From positions 171,144,332 to 171,208,331 of the forward strand of contig CM056998.1 in assembly GCA_029891345.1 (NCBI GenBank): a DNA stretch of 64,000 nucleotides. The letters run 5' to 3'. The notes under the pieces were generated by a model, which was given only the letters and a program-made list of their open reading frames with translations, was not told the DNA's origin and made no database searches. Numbering within the stretch: position 1 is the first letter of the stretch; every line of letters starts with the position of its first letter. Below, one piece after another: positions 45,143 to 56,469 of this stretch. This DNA is from Dryococelus australis (lineage: Eukaryota; Arthropoda; Insecta; Phasmatodea; Phasmatidae). Made by a program: the position numbers and the translations under genes.

Positions 45143-46606
45143 TGTCAAAGTTGTCGGAAAGGCTGTAGGAATCTGCCGAACATTCGGGCAGCCACTTTGA
45201 CAGTTGTGGCTGTGTCAGAAATAGGTTAGAAAGGTTTTGGGGTGGTGAAGGTGAGGTCTAGGATATGGTTTACCAGACTAGGAGCCAGGCATCTTCAAGG
45301 TGATGCCGAGATAGTAGGTAATTGTTGTAGCACGACGACTATCGATGACCTCAGGGTTGTGGGCTGTACGCTGGAACCAATCTCTTCGCCGATGATGTCG
45401 TTGACCTCTGCCCCGATGATGTTATATTCAATTATTTTGCATTGCTAAATGGTAGCCGGTGGGTTGACTACATACCATGCTGACCAGTCTTTGGCGGGAA
45501 ACTTACAAAATTGTTAACACTATCATAAGTGGATTGTTAGAGCCAACGACATAACCATAAAATACGGAACAATTAGTTGATACATAAACACTTGCGAAAA
45601 CTGGATAGAATAAAGAAACACTGACGTGATATGAGCGGGTATTTTTAGGGCCCGTCCCTTAAACGCACAAGGCGGTTGAAATAACTTACATACTGTTAAG
45701 TTCACAGCAGCATTTATTCGACGTCACTACACATCCCTCTCGGGGGAACACTTTATATACGAAGAAATGTGGCTACACAATACCGGCCACTGCAGTTAAG
45801 CTGAAAACAGTATAGTAACAATAATGAGCTTACAGTGTTAGATGCTTCCCGGGGCGATTCTATTCCCATGGGAAGTGAGGGTGGTGTATTGGGTGGCTAA
45901 AACGAGAAAGGTTCTAGAAGAGTCTATTGCAATTAAATTTCCATACCAAAAATTATTAATGCTGCCCAGTGTGCTAGAAAAGCTGGAGCTCGTGACATAT
46001 GCACCACCCTCGTATAATGCTACTTGCTGATTGATTCTCCCGCCTGATGCACGGGCAGGCGTCAGCTGACCCACACGCCAGAACGGAAGTACTTCCTGCT
46101 ACAACCCATATATCTCCTGCTTAACATCATGCTACCTGCCTAAACTTATGTTAAAAAACATATATAAGACTTTACAACACAAAACACTGATGAATGATAA
46201 TGGACATAGCGCTAGATGAGTGATGAAAGAAAGGCACCTGAAAGCAAGCTCAACAATACACTGGGAAACAAGGAAAGATAAATAAGCGATATTTTATTTA
46301 ATAACAACTCCTTACCTGGGGTCTCAGGTTCAGTAATTATTAGGGTCTACTTTCATATTACTCTGCCTTGCGGAGTCTCCATTGTAGGGGTCTTTGGCAT
46401 CCACTGGATGTGCTACACCGTCATGCTTCCATGCTGCACTACACTGCACTGCACCGCACCTGCACTGCCCCTGCACTTGGTCGCGCACCTACTACCTGCT
46501 GGTGCAAGCTTTGTTCGTTAGTAGAGCGCACATCCCTGCTGCGGTAAAAGCTCAAGTAGCGCCCGGACAAACGGTCTTTGGGGGTGAGGGATCGTGGCAC
46601 ACGTCA
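45143..46606 (-). repeat. Right LTR (5' LTR of the minus-strand element)
   Basis: Direct repeat of 41517-42994. The bases just inside it on the minus strand do not start with TGG, so the primer-binding site is unclear; TGGAGCCAATTTCCTGCC lies about 20 bases further in and is a weak candidate. Outside, at 46607, the flank differs from the left flank, so no target duplication is evident. Confidence 0.88.
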
Positions 46607-47630
46607 CTTAGCTACGGAATACGTTTGTTTATATTATTGATTACACTGATTTCGCCCGTGTGGTGTGGCTATGTGTTTGCTTGTAAGTTGTTCGTTAAAA
46701 TGGTGAAAGCATTGTGTTTTGTTTCCTTTTAACAGTGCATAAATTGGACTCTAACATAATCATAAAAAATAAAATGCTGTTTAAAATACTGACTACTTGA
46801 GCAAACAACTACATTATACACATTAATCATTTTAACAAATACGTTTGTAATCTGTATATGCTCATCAAATATAAACTGTCCTATTTACAAGAACCCTCAA
46901 TTTCTATTTCCATCCATCGCCAAGCATAAATTATAACACCTCAACTATTGTTGACATTTTAATGAGATTCCATAGATAACATAAATAGAGATACAATTTA
47001 AAAGTCTACAAAGTAGTAAAAATCGTGTTACAACTAGCGCTATCTAAGATCGCTCTAGCTTTAGCAGAATCGAATGCTATCCATTCCTACAATACAGCCA
47101 TTTTCACATTGGATGTATGCACGTAGGTACGTAGGGAAACGGGAACAATGGACACATCCAATGAATGAGGAAACAGCCTCCTTATCCGAAAAAAATAATG
47201 CAAAGAAATTTATAACCTATAAAGATTTTCCTCAACAAAGTCTAATATTGAATTGTTATGCTTGGAGATATAATAGTTAAGTGCTTTAAAAACAATCCCT
47301 TTAAAACAGTACATCGAGCACAATGCTGCCAGCTATTGAAAACTGTGTGTGGGTGTGTGTGTGTGTGTGTATGTATGTATATATATGTATATAAGTAGAA
47401 TAACAAACTTGTTAAATTACACCTTCAAAAGTCTGCATTTATAACTTATTAAAATTCTGAAAATATTCAGATATTTGCCAGAACAAAGTTACGATTTTGT
47501 AAAGAAAAGTAAGTATGTAAAAAAAAACTATAGATTATTCATTTAATATAATACACAACATGTATACCTACCTATTACATTACAAGATAAATAAAGCTTA
47601 AATTGTAGCAATGTGCTAACCGCGACAGCT
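46607..47630. other. AT-rich non-coding stretch with a TG/TA microsatellite
   Basis: No gene is supported. A (TG)n tract grades into (TATG)n and (TA)n at 47343-47395. Two short plus-strand open stretches (46394-46732, partly in the LTR, and 47074-47280) lack motifs. Confidence 0.55.
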
Positions 47631-48960
47631 AAGGGGCGATTGCACCATCGTAGTTCGAAACGCAACCTGTGCTTGGAATCTGTAAATCCTCAAATTCTCG
47701 TCTCTATTTCCATCGAAATCCATTTCGATCGAGTTCCATTTTAATCGACTTGTGAGAGAGCTATTCTGTAACTTCTTTCAAGTCTATCGAAATGGAACAA
47801 AAAATTTCGATCGCTTTCGCTGATGACTATGCAGCAATGCTGGAAGACCATTGGAGAAAATGAAAGTGCATTATTTTGGCAACCAGTTGACAATCATAAT
47901 TTATATTATTTTCTACTTATTTGTAATTACACTGATATTTATTTATGTTTTATATGTTAAGGTTAGTAGTGCCTATTAAGAGTAGAGAGTAAGCACATAT
48001 TTAATGTTTAACATTTAATAAATATGTTTATTAGCAAAGAACATTATTTACAATGTGTGTGTTTATTTTTAATCCTAATCTGTAATAACTCCTTTATTTA
48101 AATATTAATCTGACAGTACAGTCGCTATATAAATTATTTATAAGCAATATACCTCCCTCACCCAGCAGAGTAAATAATTTAGTGCTATGTGAAGTAATCG
48201 ACATAACATGTACAATAGTACGATTTCGTACAAATATTTTGAAATAGTGTAAGTATACTAGGGTAATGTGCGTAAAGTTAAAGAAATGTACTTTGTTTTT
48301 AAAAAGTATACATTTTTCACTTTCGTATGTTTTATGAATTAATACTTACCCATTATAATAATTCGATCGAAAAGAGAACTCGGTCGAATTGCCGGGGGGA
48401 AAAAAAAAAAAAAAAGAAAAAAAGTTACAGAATTGCATTTTTCATTTCGATCGAAATTAAAGTCGAATTCGATTGAAATGAGATGAAAAATAGTTACAAA
48501 ATCCCTGTGCTGATATCGTATCTACGATCGACATTGAAAAAGTTGCACAATTCAAGTTCACAGCTGGACATCGAGGTCAAGTTCATTTCGAACCGCCAGA
48601 ATTGACGGTTCGAAATCTCGATCAGAAATCAGCAGCTATCGTCGACAAATGTTGATTATGTAGTTTGAAAATTCTACTAAAAGATAGAACCACGTTCGAA
48701 CGTTTTCTTGGAAAATTAAAACAATATTATACGCACTTGAATATTGTTCATTAAAATTCATACAGTAATAATTCGCTTAAAACAGACAAAAGATCGCACA
48801 TCTAATTCTATATATTATGATAAATACGCCTTCTTCAATGATGTTTATATATTACGAACCAATAGCAAAATGTATATTAGTTAATATCGATCTATCCAAG
48901 ATCGGCGAATCGGAGAACGAGAACCATGAAATTTTGTTGGTGCAACACTTTTAAGGCCCT
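47631..48960 (-). mobile_element. TIR DNA element, copy 2 (inverted relative of 21038-22052)
   Basis: The left end GGGGCGATTGCACCATCGTA and the right end (reverse complement GGGCCTTAAAAGTGTTGCAC, then CAACAAAATTTCATGGTTCT) are diverged terminal inverted repeats. Bases 48580-48850, read on the minus strand, match 21770-21990 (shared words: TTTCGAACC, GATAGCTGCTGAT, TTTTCAAACTACAT, CAATATTCAA). Inside, 47690-47830 and 48360-48510 form a second inverted pair rich in TTTCGATCGA, perhaps a nested MITE. An A-rich run lies at 48400-48423. No transposase is present. Confidence 0.65.
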
Positions 48961-49142
48961 TATACAGTTGAAAATTTTAACATTTGACTTTGTGTTTGCT
49001 GTCCGACATGTTGTTTCTTATGGAGCTTGACACAATGGAATTGTCAAATATAAAGTCAAACACTCTTGATTTTACGATTTCTAAATGTATAAATTTAAAG
49101 TCAAAGTTAAGCAGCCATTCTGCCGAGAATCTAACAGAGGTT

Positions 49143-49403
49143 TGTTGCTTTTGAACACAGCGGAACCAATCAATAATACTCACTACTGAGTTATCGTTTA
49201 ATGTCTTCTTTATTTTCTTGTTCTTCCTATTATTTACATAGAAAATGCTAGACTTAAACAGCAGTACTGACAACATTTTATCTGCAATAACAACATACAA
49301 AACCTTCCCCTCGTCTCCTTCATTTACCTATCAACAGGAACAGGAAGGGATCATAGATATGTATAACAAACATTACACTTTTGGCGACCTTCATAACTTA
49401 ACA
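49143..49403 (-). repeat. Copia 3' LTR (left)
   Basis: 261 bases, TGTTGCTTTTGAACACAG...AACTTAACA on the plus strand, TG...CA on both strands. It matches the right LTR throughout. Confidence 0.95.
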
Positions 49404-49416
49404 CACTCCCTCGCCA
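49404..49416 (-). promoter_or_regulatory. Copia polypurine tract
   Basis: Read on the minus strand, GGCGAGGGAGTG directly precedes the 3' LTR. Purine richness and position fit the plus-strand primer site. Confidence 0.6.
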
Positions 49417-50804
49417 AAAGTCTCTAGTTCCATTTCTTTACAATTCTTCAGAAATACATATCTGGTTAAACCTTTTGTCAAAATGTCAGCGTGTTGACTT
49501 ACACTTTCAACAAATTGTACATCAATTTCACCTTTCTTAACTTTATCACATACAAAACGATACTTCAAGTCAATTTGTTTTACCCTTCGAATATTTTCTG
49601 GACTCATAATTACAGCAAATCAACCTTGATTATCTTCATACATCGTAATCTTATCTACTTTGACATTTAAGTCTGACAACAACTTTTTCAACCTTAAACA
49701 CTCACAAACTGCAATACTTAACGCTACGAGTTCTGCCTCTGTTGTTGAGAAGGCTGCACAATTATGTTTCCATGTCACCCAGGATAGCACATTTCTATTT
49801 GCCTTTCACAAAAAACCTGAAACTGATTATCGATCATTTATATCTCCTCCCCAATCTGCATCAACAAAACAAGAACATTCAGGACAACTGTTTCCTCTGT
49901 ACACCAATCCAACTTCTGTAGTAACCGTCAAAAATCTCAAGGCCCTTTTTAATTGATACCATGCCTCATCAGTTGCTTTGTCCAGTATTATACTGAAGTA
50001 ATTTACAACAAAACATATGTCTGGTCTGGTACCCAACATCAGATACATCAGACAGTCTATCAGTTCTCTAAAAGGTTTTGTTGTCACATCATTTTCATGT
50101 GTACAAGGTTCTATGTTTAGCTTTGCCTCAATTGGTTTTGGTGATGATATACAATTCTCACATTCGAATTTTTTCAAAATTGCATTAGTGTACTTGGTTT
50201 GGATGATTTTCAAAACTTTGTTCTCCCTGTCATGACTTATCTCCAGCCCAAGAAAAAGTTTCAGTTTTCCTTTTTCTTTAACCTATCTGAGAATTAACAT
50301 AATTTATGAGATTAATGCTTGAACTGGTTAGAATAATGTCATCAACATAAAGCAGTAAATACAAAATTTCGTTCTAACATGACCTTGTTAAACTTGTCAT
50401 CACAGCACTTAGGTGCCTGCTTAAGACAATACAAAGACATATTTAATTTAGAAATAGAGTTAGGCTTGCAACTAACACCAACTGGTGGACAAATATATAC
50501 ATCTTCATGCAATTCGCTATTCAAAAAGCAGTTTTACACCCAACTGCTCAAAATTATAAGACTTCTGATTTTCAACAGTTAACAATGTCCTTATGGTAGT
50601 AAGTCTAGCTACTGGTGCATATGTATCATAATAACTTACATTTCCTTCTTGTGCAAAACCTCTTGCAACTAGTTTAGCTTTATACCTGTCACTTACATTC
50701 TCCTCTAAATGTTCCAATGCATATACCCACTTTGCATCAATAAGTTTTATGTCCTTTGGGTTTTGTACTTCGTCCCAAGTTCTATTTTTTTTTAATAGAC
50801 TCAA
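49404..50804 (-). pseudogene. Copia reverse transcriptase and RNase H
   Basis: RT begins at 50804 (NRTWDEVQNP, AKWVYALEH, YKAKLVARGFAQEG, DTYAPVARLTTIRTLL). It shifts frame to ELHEDVYICPPVG and SLYCLKQAPK, and then to the catalytic box YVDD, intact at plus-strand 50338-50349. The connection is IIQTKYTNAILKKFE and LMYLMLGTRPDICF. RNase H follows with CFVDADWGGD, STTEAELVALSIAVCE (Asp and Glu ligands kept), YEDNQG and HADILTKGL, ending at 49398 or so. At least three interruptions (near 50517, 50235 and 49620) prevent a single product. The order RT then RNase H after integrase is diagnostic of Copia. Confidence 0.92.
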
Positions 50805-51147
50805 TTTCCCTATCCATAGCTTGTAACTACATTTCCTTGTCGGCCTTTTTTTCTACTTCATTATGGTTCTTTGGAACATTCTCTACAAAACTCATCACAT
50901 GATATGCCATGTATATTTCATAACCATCAAATATTTTTTGCAACCTTACACTTCATTTGTGATCCCTAAATACACTTTCCTTCTTCACGTACATCTACTG
51001 GACTGACATTAATGTATTCAGGTTCACTACAGTCCCCAGTATCCTGTTTACATTCTACAAGTTTTCTTTCATTTCTGTCTTTAAATATAAAATTACCTTC
51101 ATCAAACTTAGCATCACGTGACACTATGATTTTTCCCGTTTCAAGAT

Positions 51148-51993
51148 TCAACATTCATATAACCCCACTAATATACATTTTTCTGTCTTATTGTCTAACT
51201 TTGTATGCAACTCCTTTGGTACATGGCTGTATGCTGCACATCCTAAAACCCTCAAATTTTTTAAGTTTGGCTTACACCCAAACCAGATTTCAGCCAGTGT
51301 GACTCCTTCCACGCTTTCAGTTGGACTACGAGTTACAATATAAGCAGCTGTTCTGACCGCTTCTCCCCGAAGTTGTTTAGTTACCCCAGATTCACTGGTC
51401 ATACTACATACCCGTTCGACTAAACTCCCATTCATCCTTTCTGCCTTGCAATTTTGTTCAGGCATGTATGGCACTGTGTAATCAATAATTATGCCTTTCT
51501 TTCTACAAAATTCAATCAATTCTTGTGCAACAGACTCTCCTACATCGTCGCATCTTAGCTTTGATACAAACTGCCCAAACATATTGCCTGTCATACTGTA
51601 ATAATCTTGGAAACATTCTGTTACTTCTCCTTTTGACTTGATCAGATACACCATTGTAAAATTTTAAAAATCATCAATGAACGTAACAAAATATTTATGA
51701 CCCTCATTTGTAGTAGGAGAAATTGGACTACACACACCTGAATGAGCTATGCCTAACACACTGGTACTTTTTGTTCTGTTACCAAATAGTAATCTTGTTA
51801 GCTTTCCATTTACACACTCCTCACAGAATTCAACTTTGTTCATATTTAACTCCTTGTTTAACCCTTCCGCCATGTTTTGACTGACCAATTTTTTCATTTC
51901 AGAATAGCTTAGGGTGACCCACCTTCTAATCCATAACTTATTTTCTTCACACTCTACTTCAGTCACACAATATTCAGCTGAATTTACATGCAT
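51148..51993 (-). pseudogene. Copia integrase
   Basis: The zinc-binding part reads LWIRRWVTLSYSEMKKLVSQ then CEECVNGKLTR; the His of the usual LWHRRLGH is mutated, so the HHCC site is damaged. HSGVCSPI and HKYFVTFIDDF open the catalytic core, and a stop and frameshift follow near 51660. The second frame continues with FVSKLRCDDVGES (canonical LR-DNGGE, so the motif is altered) and MPEQNCKAERMNGSLVE, which keeps the catalytic Glu. The rest (RSPTESVEGVTLAEIWFGCK, LRVLGCAAYSHVP) is typical of the Copia integrase C-terminus. Confidence 0.9.
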
Positions 51994-52159
51994 TTTTAAA
52001 TCATATAAATTATTTTATCCCCCTCTCCAATTCTGTATCCCTGAAGGTACAACTGTACCTTACCATTCTGAAAAACAACCTCAATATTAGCATTTCCTAA
52101 ACATTTCACTGATAACAAGTTTTTTCTTAGGTTTGGTAGATAAAATATTTTTTTACAGT

Positions 52160-52351
52160 TCATTCAGTTATTTTGTCCTCTACTTCCAAAAACCCATGAA
52201 TATTTCCTACACCTCTTGCCTCAATCACACTATTGTGTTTAGCATCTGCTATCTTTACAGGCTCTTTCAATTCCACAAACTCAGAAAATACAATTCTGTT
52301 ATTCAACCCTACTATATGATTTGTACACCCTGAATCTACACAGAAACTCAT
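52160..52351 (-). pseudogene. Copia protease
   Basis: The frame opens with FCVDSGCTNHIVG, the Copia-type retropepsin site (D-S-G-C/A-T-x-H), with the catalytic Asp intact. It is followed by EPVKIADAKHNSVIEARGVG. A stop ends it near 52160, before integrase. In Copia the protease lies between gag and integrase, as here. Confidence 0.85.
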
Positions 52352-52396
52352 AGCAGCATTTTTTTCTCATACTATCATTGTCTACTTCTATTTCAC

Positions 52397-53338
52397 TTAT
52401 GAAACAAATTTCGCTACAATTAGGGTGACTAGATTGACATTTACCTTGAGTATCCATGTCAACATAATTGCTTTTTGGCTCACCCTTAGTTGAGTAATGT
52501 TGAGAAAGATTTTCCTGCGGACCAACTGCTTGGAAATGTCCGCTCTGGTGAACATTTCCATAATACCTTCCAGGTCGATGATGTCCATGAAATCCCTCAT
52601 GGTAATCCTGCTGAATTGCACCTTTTAAGCTGTTCCTGGGCAGCTGCTTACATTTTCAACGGATATATTCCTTCTTGCAGCACTCATAACATACACTTTG
52701 AGTTGCTGATGAGAATGCTGATGGCACCACTGCATTTTGTACTTCAGTCTTAGTAGATTTGCACTTACGTTTTTCTTCTTCTGCTCGCTGATTACTCTCC
52801 ACAAATTCAAGCGTTAATGTTTCTGGTGGCATATTTTCAATGACCATAACCTCTACATCAAATGACTTGGGTAAACTCAACAATAAATGGCATATAGTAT
52901 CATTATCCTTTAATTCTGCACCAGTAGATTTTAACTGCCTTACCACCTCATCAAATTGCGTGATAAAACAATCTACATTTTCACCTTCATTTAGCATTAT
53001 TGACTGTAACTTCTTCTTTAAATACAATTGCCCATGCAATCCCTTCTTCTCGTGCAGATTTTCTAGGCATTTCGACATTTAGTATGCACTTACCTTACCC
53101 CGCAAATTTTCTGTTTGTAATCATCAACACATTGAACAATTATGTTTATAGCCCGATTTTCCTTTTTCTGATCTGAATCACATGTCAGTTTTCCATCTTC
53201 AATTTCAATAAATTACTTGTTAACATGCTCAACAACATATTTTTCAGCATTTAACATAAGCATTCTGAACTTCCAATTGTAGTAATTCGAGCCATTTAGT
53301 GGCTCTACCATATAACCAACTTTAAGTTGCATGGCCAT
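52397..53338 (-). pseudogene. Copia gag
   Basis: An ATG at 53338 begins the typical N-terminus (MVEPLNGSNYYNWKFRMLML, then EKYVVEHVNK). A stop near 53215 and a frameshift before 53078 interrupt it. The main open part (53078-52656) has GLHGQLYLKKKLQSIMLNEG, FITQFDEVVRQLKSTGAEL, LLLSLPKSFDVEVMVIE and LTLEFVESNQRAEEEKRK. It ends in a degraded CCHC knuckle (VCYECCKKEYIR). This matches the UBN2-type Gag of Copia elements. A second frame (52621-52397) carries the linker to protease. Confidence 0.88.
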
Positions 53339-53494
53339 TTTCTTTAATCTCTGAATAGCTACTTAGCACAAAAAATACATACTCTTACATCTTGCCATCA
53401 ACTATCTTCACACATACCTTGGCCATTCTGAGCATTGATATTTAACTCGAACAAGTTTTTCTTCAAAACTTTCGCCATGTGCTTGTGCCTCACA

Positions 53495-53510
53495 CTCTGG
53501 GCCCATAACC
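53495..53510 (-). promoter_or_regulatory. Copia primer-binding site
   Basis: Immediately inside the 5' LTR the minus strand reads GGTTATGGGCCCAGAG. This agrees with the TTATGGGCCCAG-type site of insect Copia elements, which pairs with part of initiator methionine tRNA. Confidence 0.75.
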
Positions 53511-53769
53511 TGTTGCTTTTGAACACAGTGAAAGCCATAAATACTCTCTCCTAAGTTATGGTTTAATGTCTTCTTTATTTTCTTTAGCGTCCTTCAATTT
53601 ACATACAACATACTAGACTTAAACAGCAATATTGACAACCATTTATCTGCAATAACAACACACAAAACCATTTTAATCATCTCCTTTGTTTACCTATTAA
53701 CAGGAACAGGAAGAGATCATAGATATGTATAACAAACATTGCACTTTTGGCGACCTTTATAACTTAACA
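53511..53769 (-). repeat. Copia 5' LTR (right)
   Basis: 259 bases, direct repeat of 49143-49403. It should contain the promoter for leftward transcription of the element. Confidence 0.95.
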
Positions 53770-53774
53770 AGGTT

Positions 53775-54294
53775 ATGTGGAAAGTGCCTTATTTTATTAC
53801 AGGGCGATTTTAATCTCGAGATATTAAATAACTGGCAAACAAATATAATGTGAGTAAGAAATATATGAATTGACATATCTTAAAAAAGTAACCAAATTAG
53901 TTTTTTGTTTTGAAATAAACTTTTAATGTAAATTTTAAGCATATTTCTATTTAAAAAAAAAAAAAGCAGTTTTTTATATACATTCCTGAATAATGTCATA
54001 ATTATTTACTTAAAAAGATACACTTTTTACGAAGCTCGCAGAACCGATGTTCAATTATCGGCACTCTGACTTTACAATTGTATTGCTTATTGGTGGTTTC
54101 GTCAAAGAAAGGGAGCGTAAAGTCAGATGCTAAAGTTTTCTATTGTGTAAGAAGATTACATTGGAACAAAGATCAAACTAGATTCTGGTTCGGAGCTAGA
54201 ATCATTCGATCTCGGATCAAGGGCGATGTTGGTGCAACCGGCCCTAAGTTTTTCGCCCGATTTATATGTGTATATTGTCGTAGAAAAATAAATA
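53775..54294. other. Non-coding stretch with one TIR-family end
   Basis: AT-rich until about 54010. Bases 54180-54250 end in GATGTTGGTGCAACCGGCCC, the right-terminus motif of the TIR family at 21038-22052 and 47631-48960, with subterminal GATCTCGGATC. The matching left end was not located; it may be the one at 47631 if copies are nested. A short A run lies at 53951-53963. Confidence 0.5.
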
Positions 54295-55414
54295 CGTTCC
54301 TATCAAAAGTTTAAGACCACCCCGTCTGAAATATGAACATTTATTGCTATAATTCAGTGACATAGTACACAATTTACTAATTAGGTAGCACTGTTGTACC
54401 AGTTCCTGGTGGCTTTGTTGTTACAGACATCGTTGCAGTGGAACGGTTTATGTTCGTGTTTACAGTTTGTTGCGACACTTGTGAGGTGCACGATCGACCG
54501 TGTCCTTGCAAGACTCGCGAAACGAAACAAAATCGCAATGCATTTGTGACAGTACTGAGAACACTTCTACAAGAGATATGCTGTAAGAAGGTATTTGCAA
54601 CGACGGTATCTCATAACGTCGATTGCAAACACAGGGACTGCATTAATACAATGCATTAATAATACCGCTACATGCAGCTGTGTCCAGGAAAAACAGATGG
54701 ATCTGGTGCCACTAGAAGAGGAATTTGGTGATGGAGAGATGGGGGAAGGTGGTGTTCAGCGACGAGTGCCACCGTCATATTCGTGTTCGCCGTACACCCA
54801 CCGAGAAGTTTCGGCCTGAGTGCTTTCTTCTGCTGTTCAACAAGGAGGTGGTTCAATCATGGCGTGGGGCCATGCAAGGGAAAGGCTTAATTCGGTTTAC
54901 TGACGGGTTCTATGGATTCTAAAGAAAACATGGAAACAATTAAATATACCATGCTTCCCTCTGCACACAAATTTCATGGAAGAGATGTGTTTTAGCAAGA
55001 AAATGCTCCGGTCACCGGTCCCAGCTAACAATGCACTAGTTTTCTAGGGGAATTATATCCCACTTTTGCAATGGCCATCACGAAGCCCGGAATTAAACCC
55101 CATTTAGAAAGTCTGGAATTATATTGGAGTCAAATTATCAGCGTCGCGACCAAAAAACTTATACAAACTCAGAACCATGACCGCAACATTTGGTCAGACT
55201 TTTCCATTCAATATTGCCAGGATCTCATCTGCAGTATGCCTACAAGAATAAAGGTGTGTCGTAAATCTGCAGGAGGTGTCATATATTACTGAAACCTTTT
55301 ACGGAACTAATACTACAGAGAGTTACATTAATTACAGTGATGTGTATGTAGAAAATCTTTGTAATACAAAGCTCATGTTTCTGACTTGGTGGTCTTAAAC
55401 TTTTGGTAGGAACG
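54295..55414 (+). mobile_element. Tc1-like transposon with matched TIRs
   Basis: The ends read CGTTCCTATCAAAAGTTTAA at the left and CGTTCCTACCAAAAGTTTAA in reverse complement at the right. The shared arm of about 27 bases, ending AGACCACC, has one difference. TA dinucleotides flank both ends (54293-54294 and 55415-55416), as expected for Tc1/mariner. The length of 1.1 kb is slightly under an autonomous Tc1. A broken transposase lies inside on the plus strand. Fresh-looking ends with a badly broken gene suggest a non-autonomous copy mobilised by a relative. Confidence 0.92.
54438..55290 (+). pseudogene. Tc1-type transposase, degraded
   Basis: The N-terminal DNA-binding half (54438-54659) is hardly recognisable. 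The catalytic half is clearer: WGKVVFSDECHRHIRVRRTP (about 54740), keeping the first Asp; EKFRPEC; a degraded GG-S.MVWGAM (SWRGAMQGKGLIRF); and QENAPVT (about 54985), where the canonical form is QDNAP-H and the second Asp reads Glu. WPA-SPDLNPIENLW is reduced to AITKPGIKPHLESLELYW. Stops and frameshifts make it inactive. Confidence 0.82.
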
Positions 55415-56469
55415 TATTTATTTCTTCTACAATAATGTACAATTGTATATCGAACAAAAAAATTAGCTTTCGCTGTTAGCTCATTGCTACAACTTAAATT
55501 TCTTTGCAGTGTAATGCATGTTGTGTAAAATCAATAATGTTATAGGCCTACAATAAGTAACATTTGCTGTAGAGTATTATATTAAATGAAAAATGTATTG
55601 TTTTTGTTTTATTTGCCTTTCTTTACAAAATCGTAACTTAATGAAGAGTTGGAATATTTTGATATTTTTAAATGAAAATAAGACGTTATTTTATACATTA
55701 AAATATAGAAAAAATAGCTCATGTTATTTGCATCAAAACTTTTAAGGTTAAAGACACGTTGTGTGAAAAGAGATGATGATTTTAAACTTTTGGTAGAAAC
55801 TGTATTAAATAATCGCACCAATCAAAGTGTGTAGTGAAAATGATAAATCATAAGTGTGAAATAAACACCATTACTATACATCAGATCAGGGTCGCCATTG
55901 GTGTACTTGTTGGACCATTCGGCTTAACAACTAATCACGTGTAATTTGTTCAGAATGAAAACTTTTCTGCAGAGTTGTGTATCTCTGAGTATTGTGAGCT
56001 CAAAACTTTATCTAGTAGTGTTTAGTGGAGGTTGTGGGTCACGTCAACAAAGGGAGGGACTGGACAACCTTGAAGGTCCGCATTCCCTGCTACCTGAGTC
56101 AGTGCCGCGCAGGATTTGACAAAGTACTGAGCATGGGAGGGGGTACTGATCGAGTACTGGGATGGCGGTCCCGCGTAAGCTATGTAGGGCACACAGCAGA
56201 CTCGTGTTTTACAATGTGTACTGTGCTTATATGTACGTAGTATCATTTACCATAGTAAAATAGTAACACGTGCAGAAATCCAGTGATTGAACTTACATTT
56301 ATGGCAACCTCCACGTTACCCCTGCTAAGAATCAGCTTCGTTAGCAGGTGAAATCCCTTCGAATAAAAACATTGTTCCTCCGGGCCACATTTCTGTGACG
56401 CATGTCGAATACACAGGTTGTTTTTTTTTTTTTTTTTTTTACGGACGGTAAGTGCGGTATGTGACGGAC
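55415..56469. other. Non-coding stretch with a stray Tc1 end
   Basis: At about 55779-55805, TTTTAAACTTTTGGTAGAAACT repeats the right terminus of the neighbouring Tc1 element in degraded form, 390 bases beyond its real end. A GC-richer block at 55990-56270 has open stretches on both strands without motifs. A T run of about 22 bases lies at 56419-56440, just before the minisatellite. Confidence 0.5.

Larger units (their letters stand above)
41517..46606 (-). mobile_element. LTR element with cysteine-rich open frame and no visible pol
   Basis: Two direct repeats of about 1.47 kb (41517-42994 and 45143-46606) flank a 2.15 kb interior. Both start TGTCAAAGTTGTCGG and end CACAC(A/G)TCA, so they have TG...CA borders. 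A polypurine tract next to the left repeat, read on the minus strand, sets the orientation. No RT, integrase or protease motif is visible inside; the largest open frame is cysteine-rich and unidentified. No clear target duplication was found. A non-autonomous retrotransposon is the best reading. Alternatives are an internal deletion of a larger element, or a duplication not made by retrotransposition. Confidence 0.75.
49143..53769 (-). mobile_element. Complete Copia LTR retrotransposon (minus strand)
   Basis: A 4.6 kb element with short LTRs (49143-49403 and 53511-53769), a typical Copia primer-binding site and purine tract, and the Copia gene order gag-protease-integrase-RT-RNase H on the minus strand. 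It is flanked by AGGTT on both sides (49138-49142 and 53770-53774), a perfect 5-bp target duplication. The LTRs differ at very roughly one site in eight by eye, so the insertion is not recent, although several domains remain well conserved. Stops and frameshifts break pol. The flanking DNA rejoins cleanly when the element is removed. Confidence 0.95.

Noticed and set aside
47343-47395. TG/TATG/TA tract as a possible promoter or Z-DNA site
   Set aside because: An ordinary microsatellite with no gene nearby to regulate.
53778-54250. Copia insertion interrupting the TIR element, making 47631-54250 one element
   Set aside because: Copy 2 already has its own right end at about 48960, so the 54250 end cannot be assigned to it with confidence.
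56419-56440. T run of about 22 as the poly-A tail of a minus-strand retroposon
   Set aside because: No retroposed gene or LINE 3' end was recognised next to it on the minus strand.
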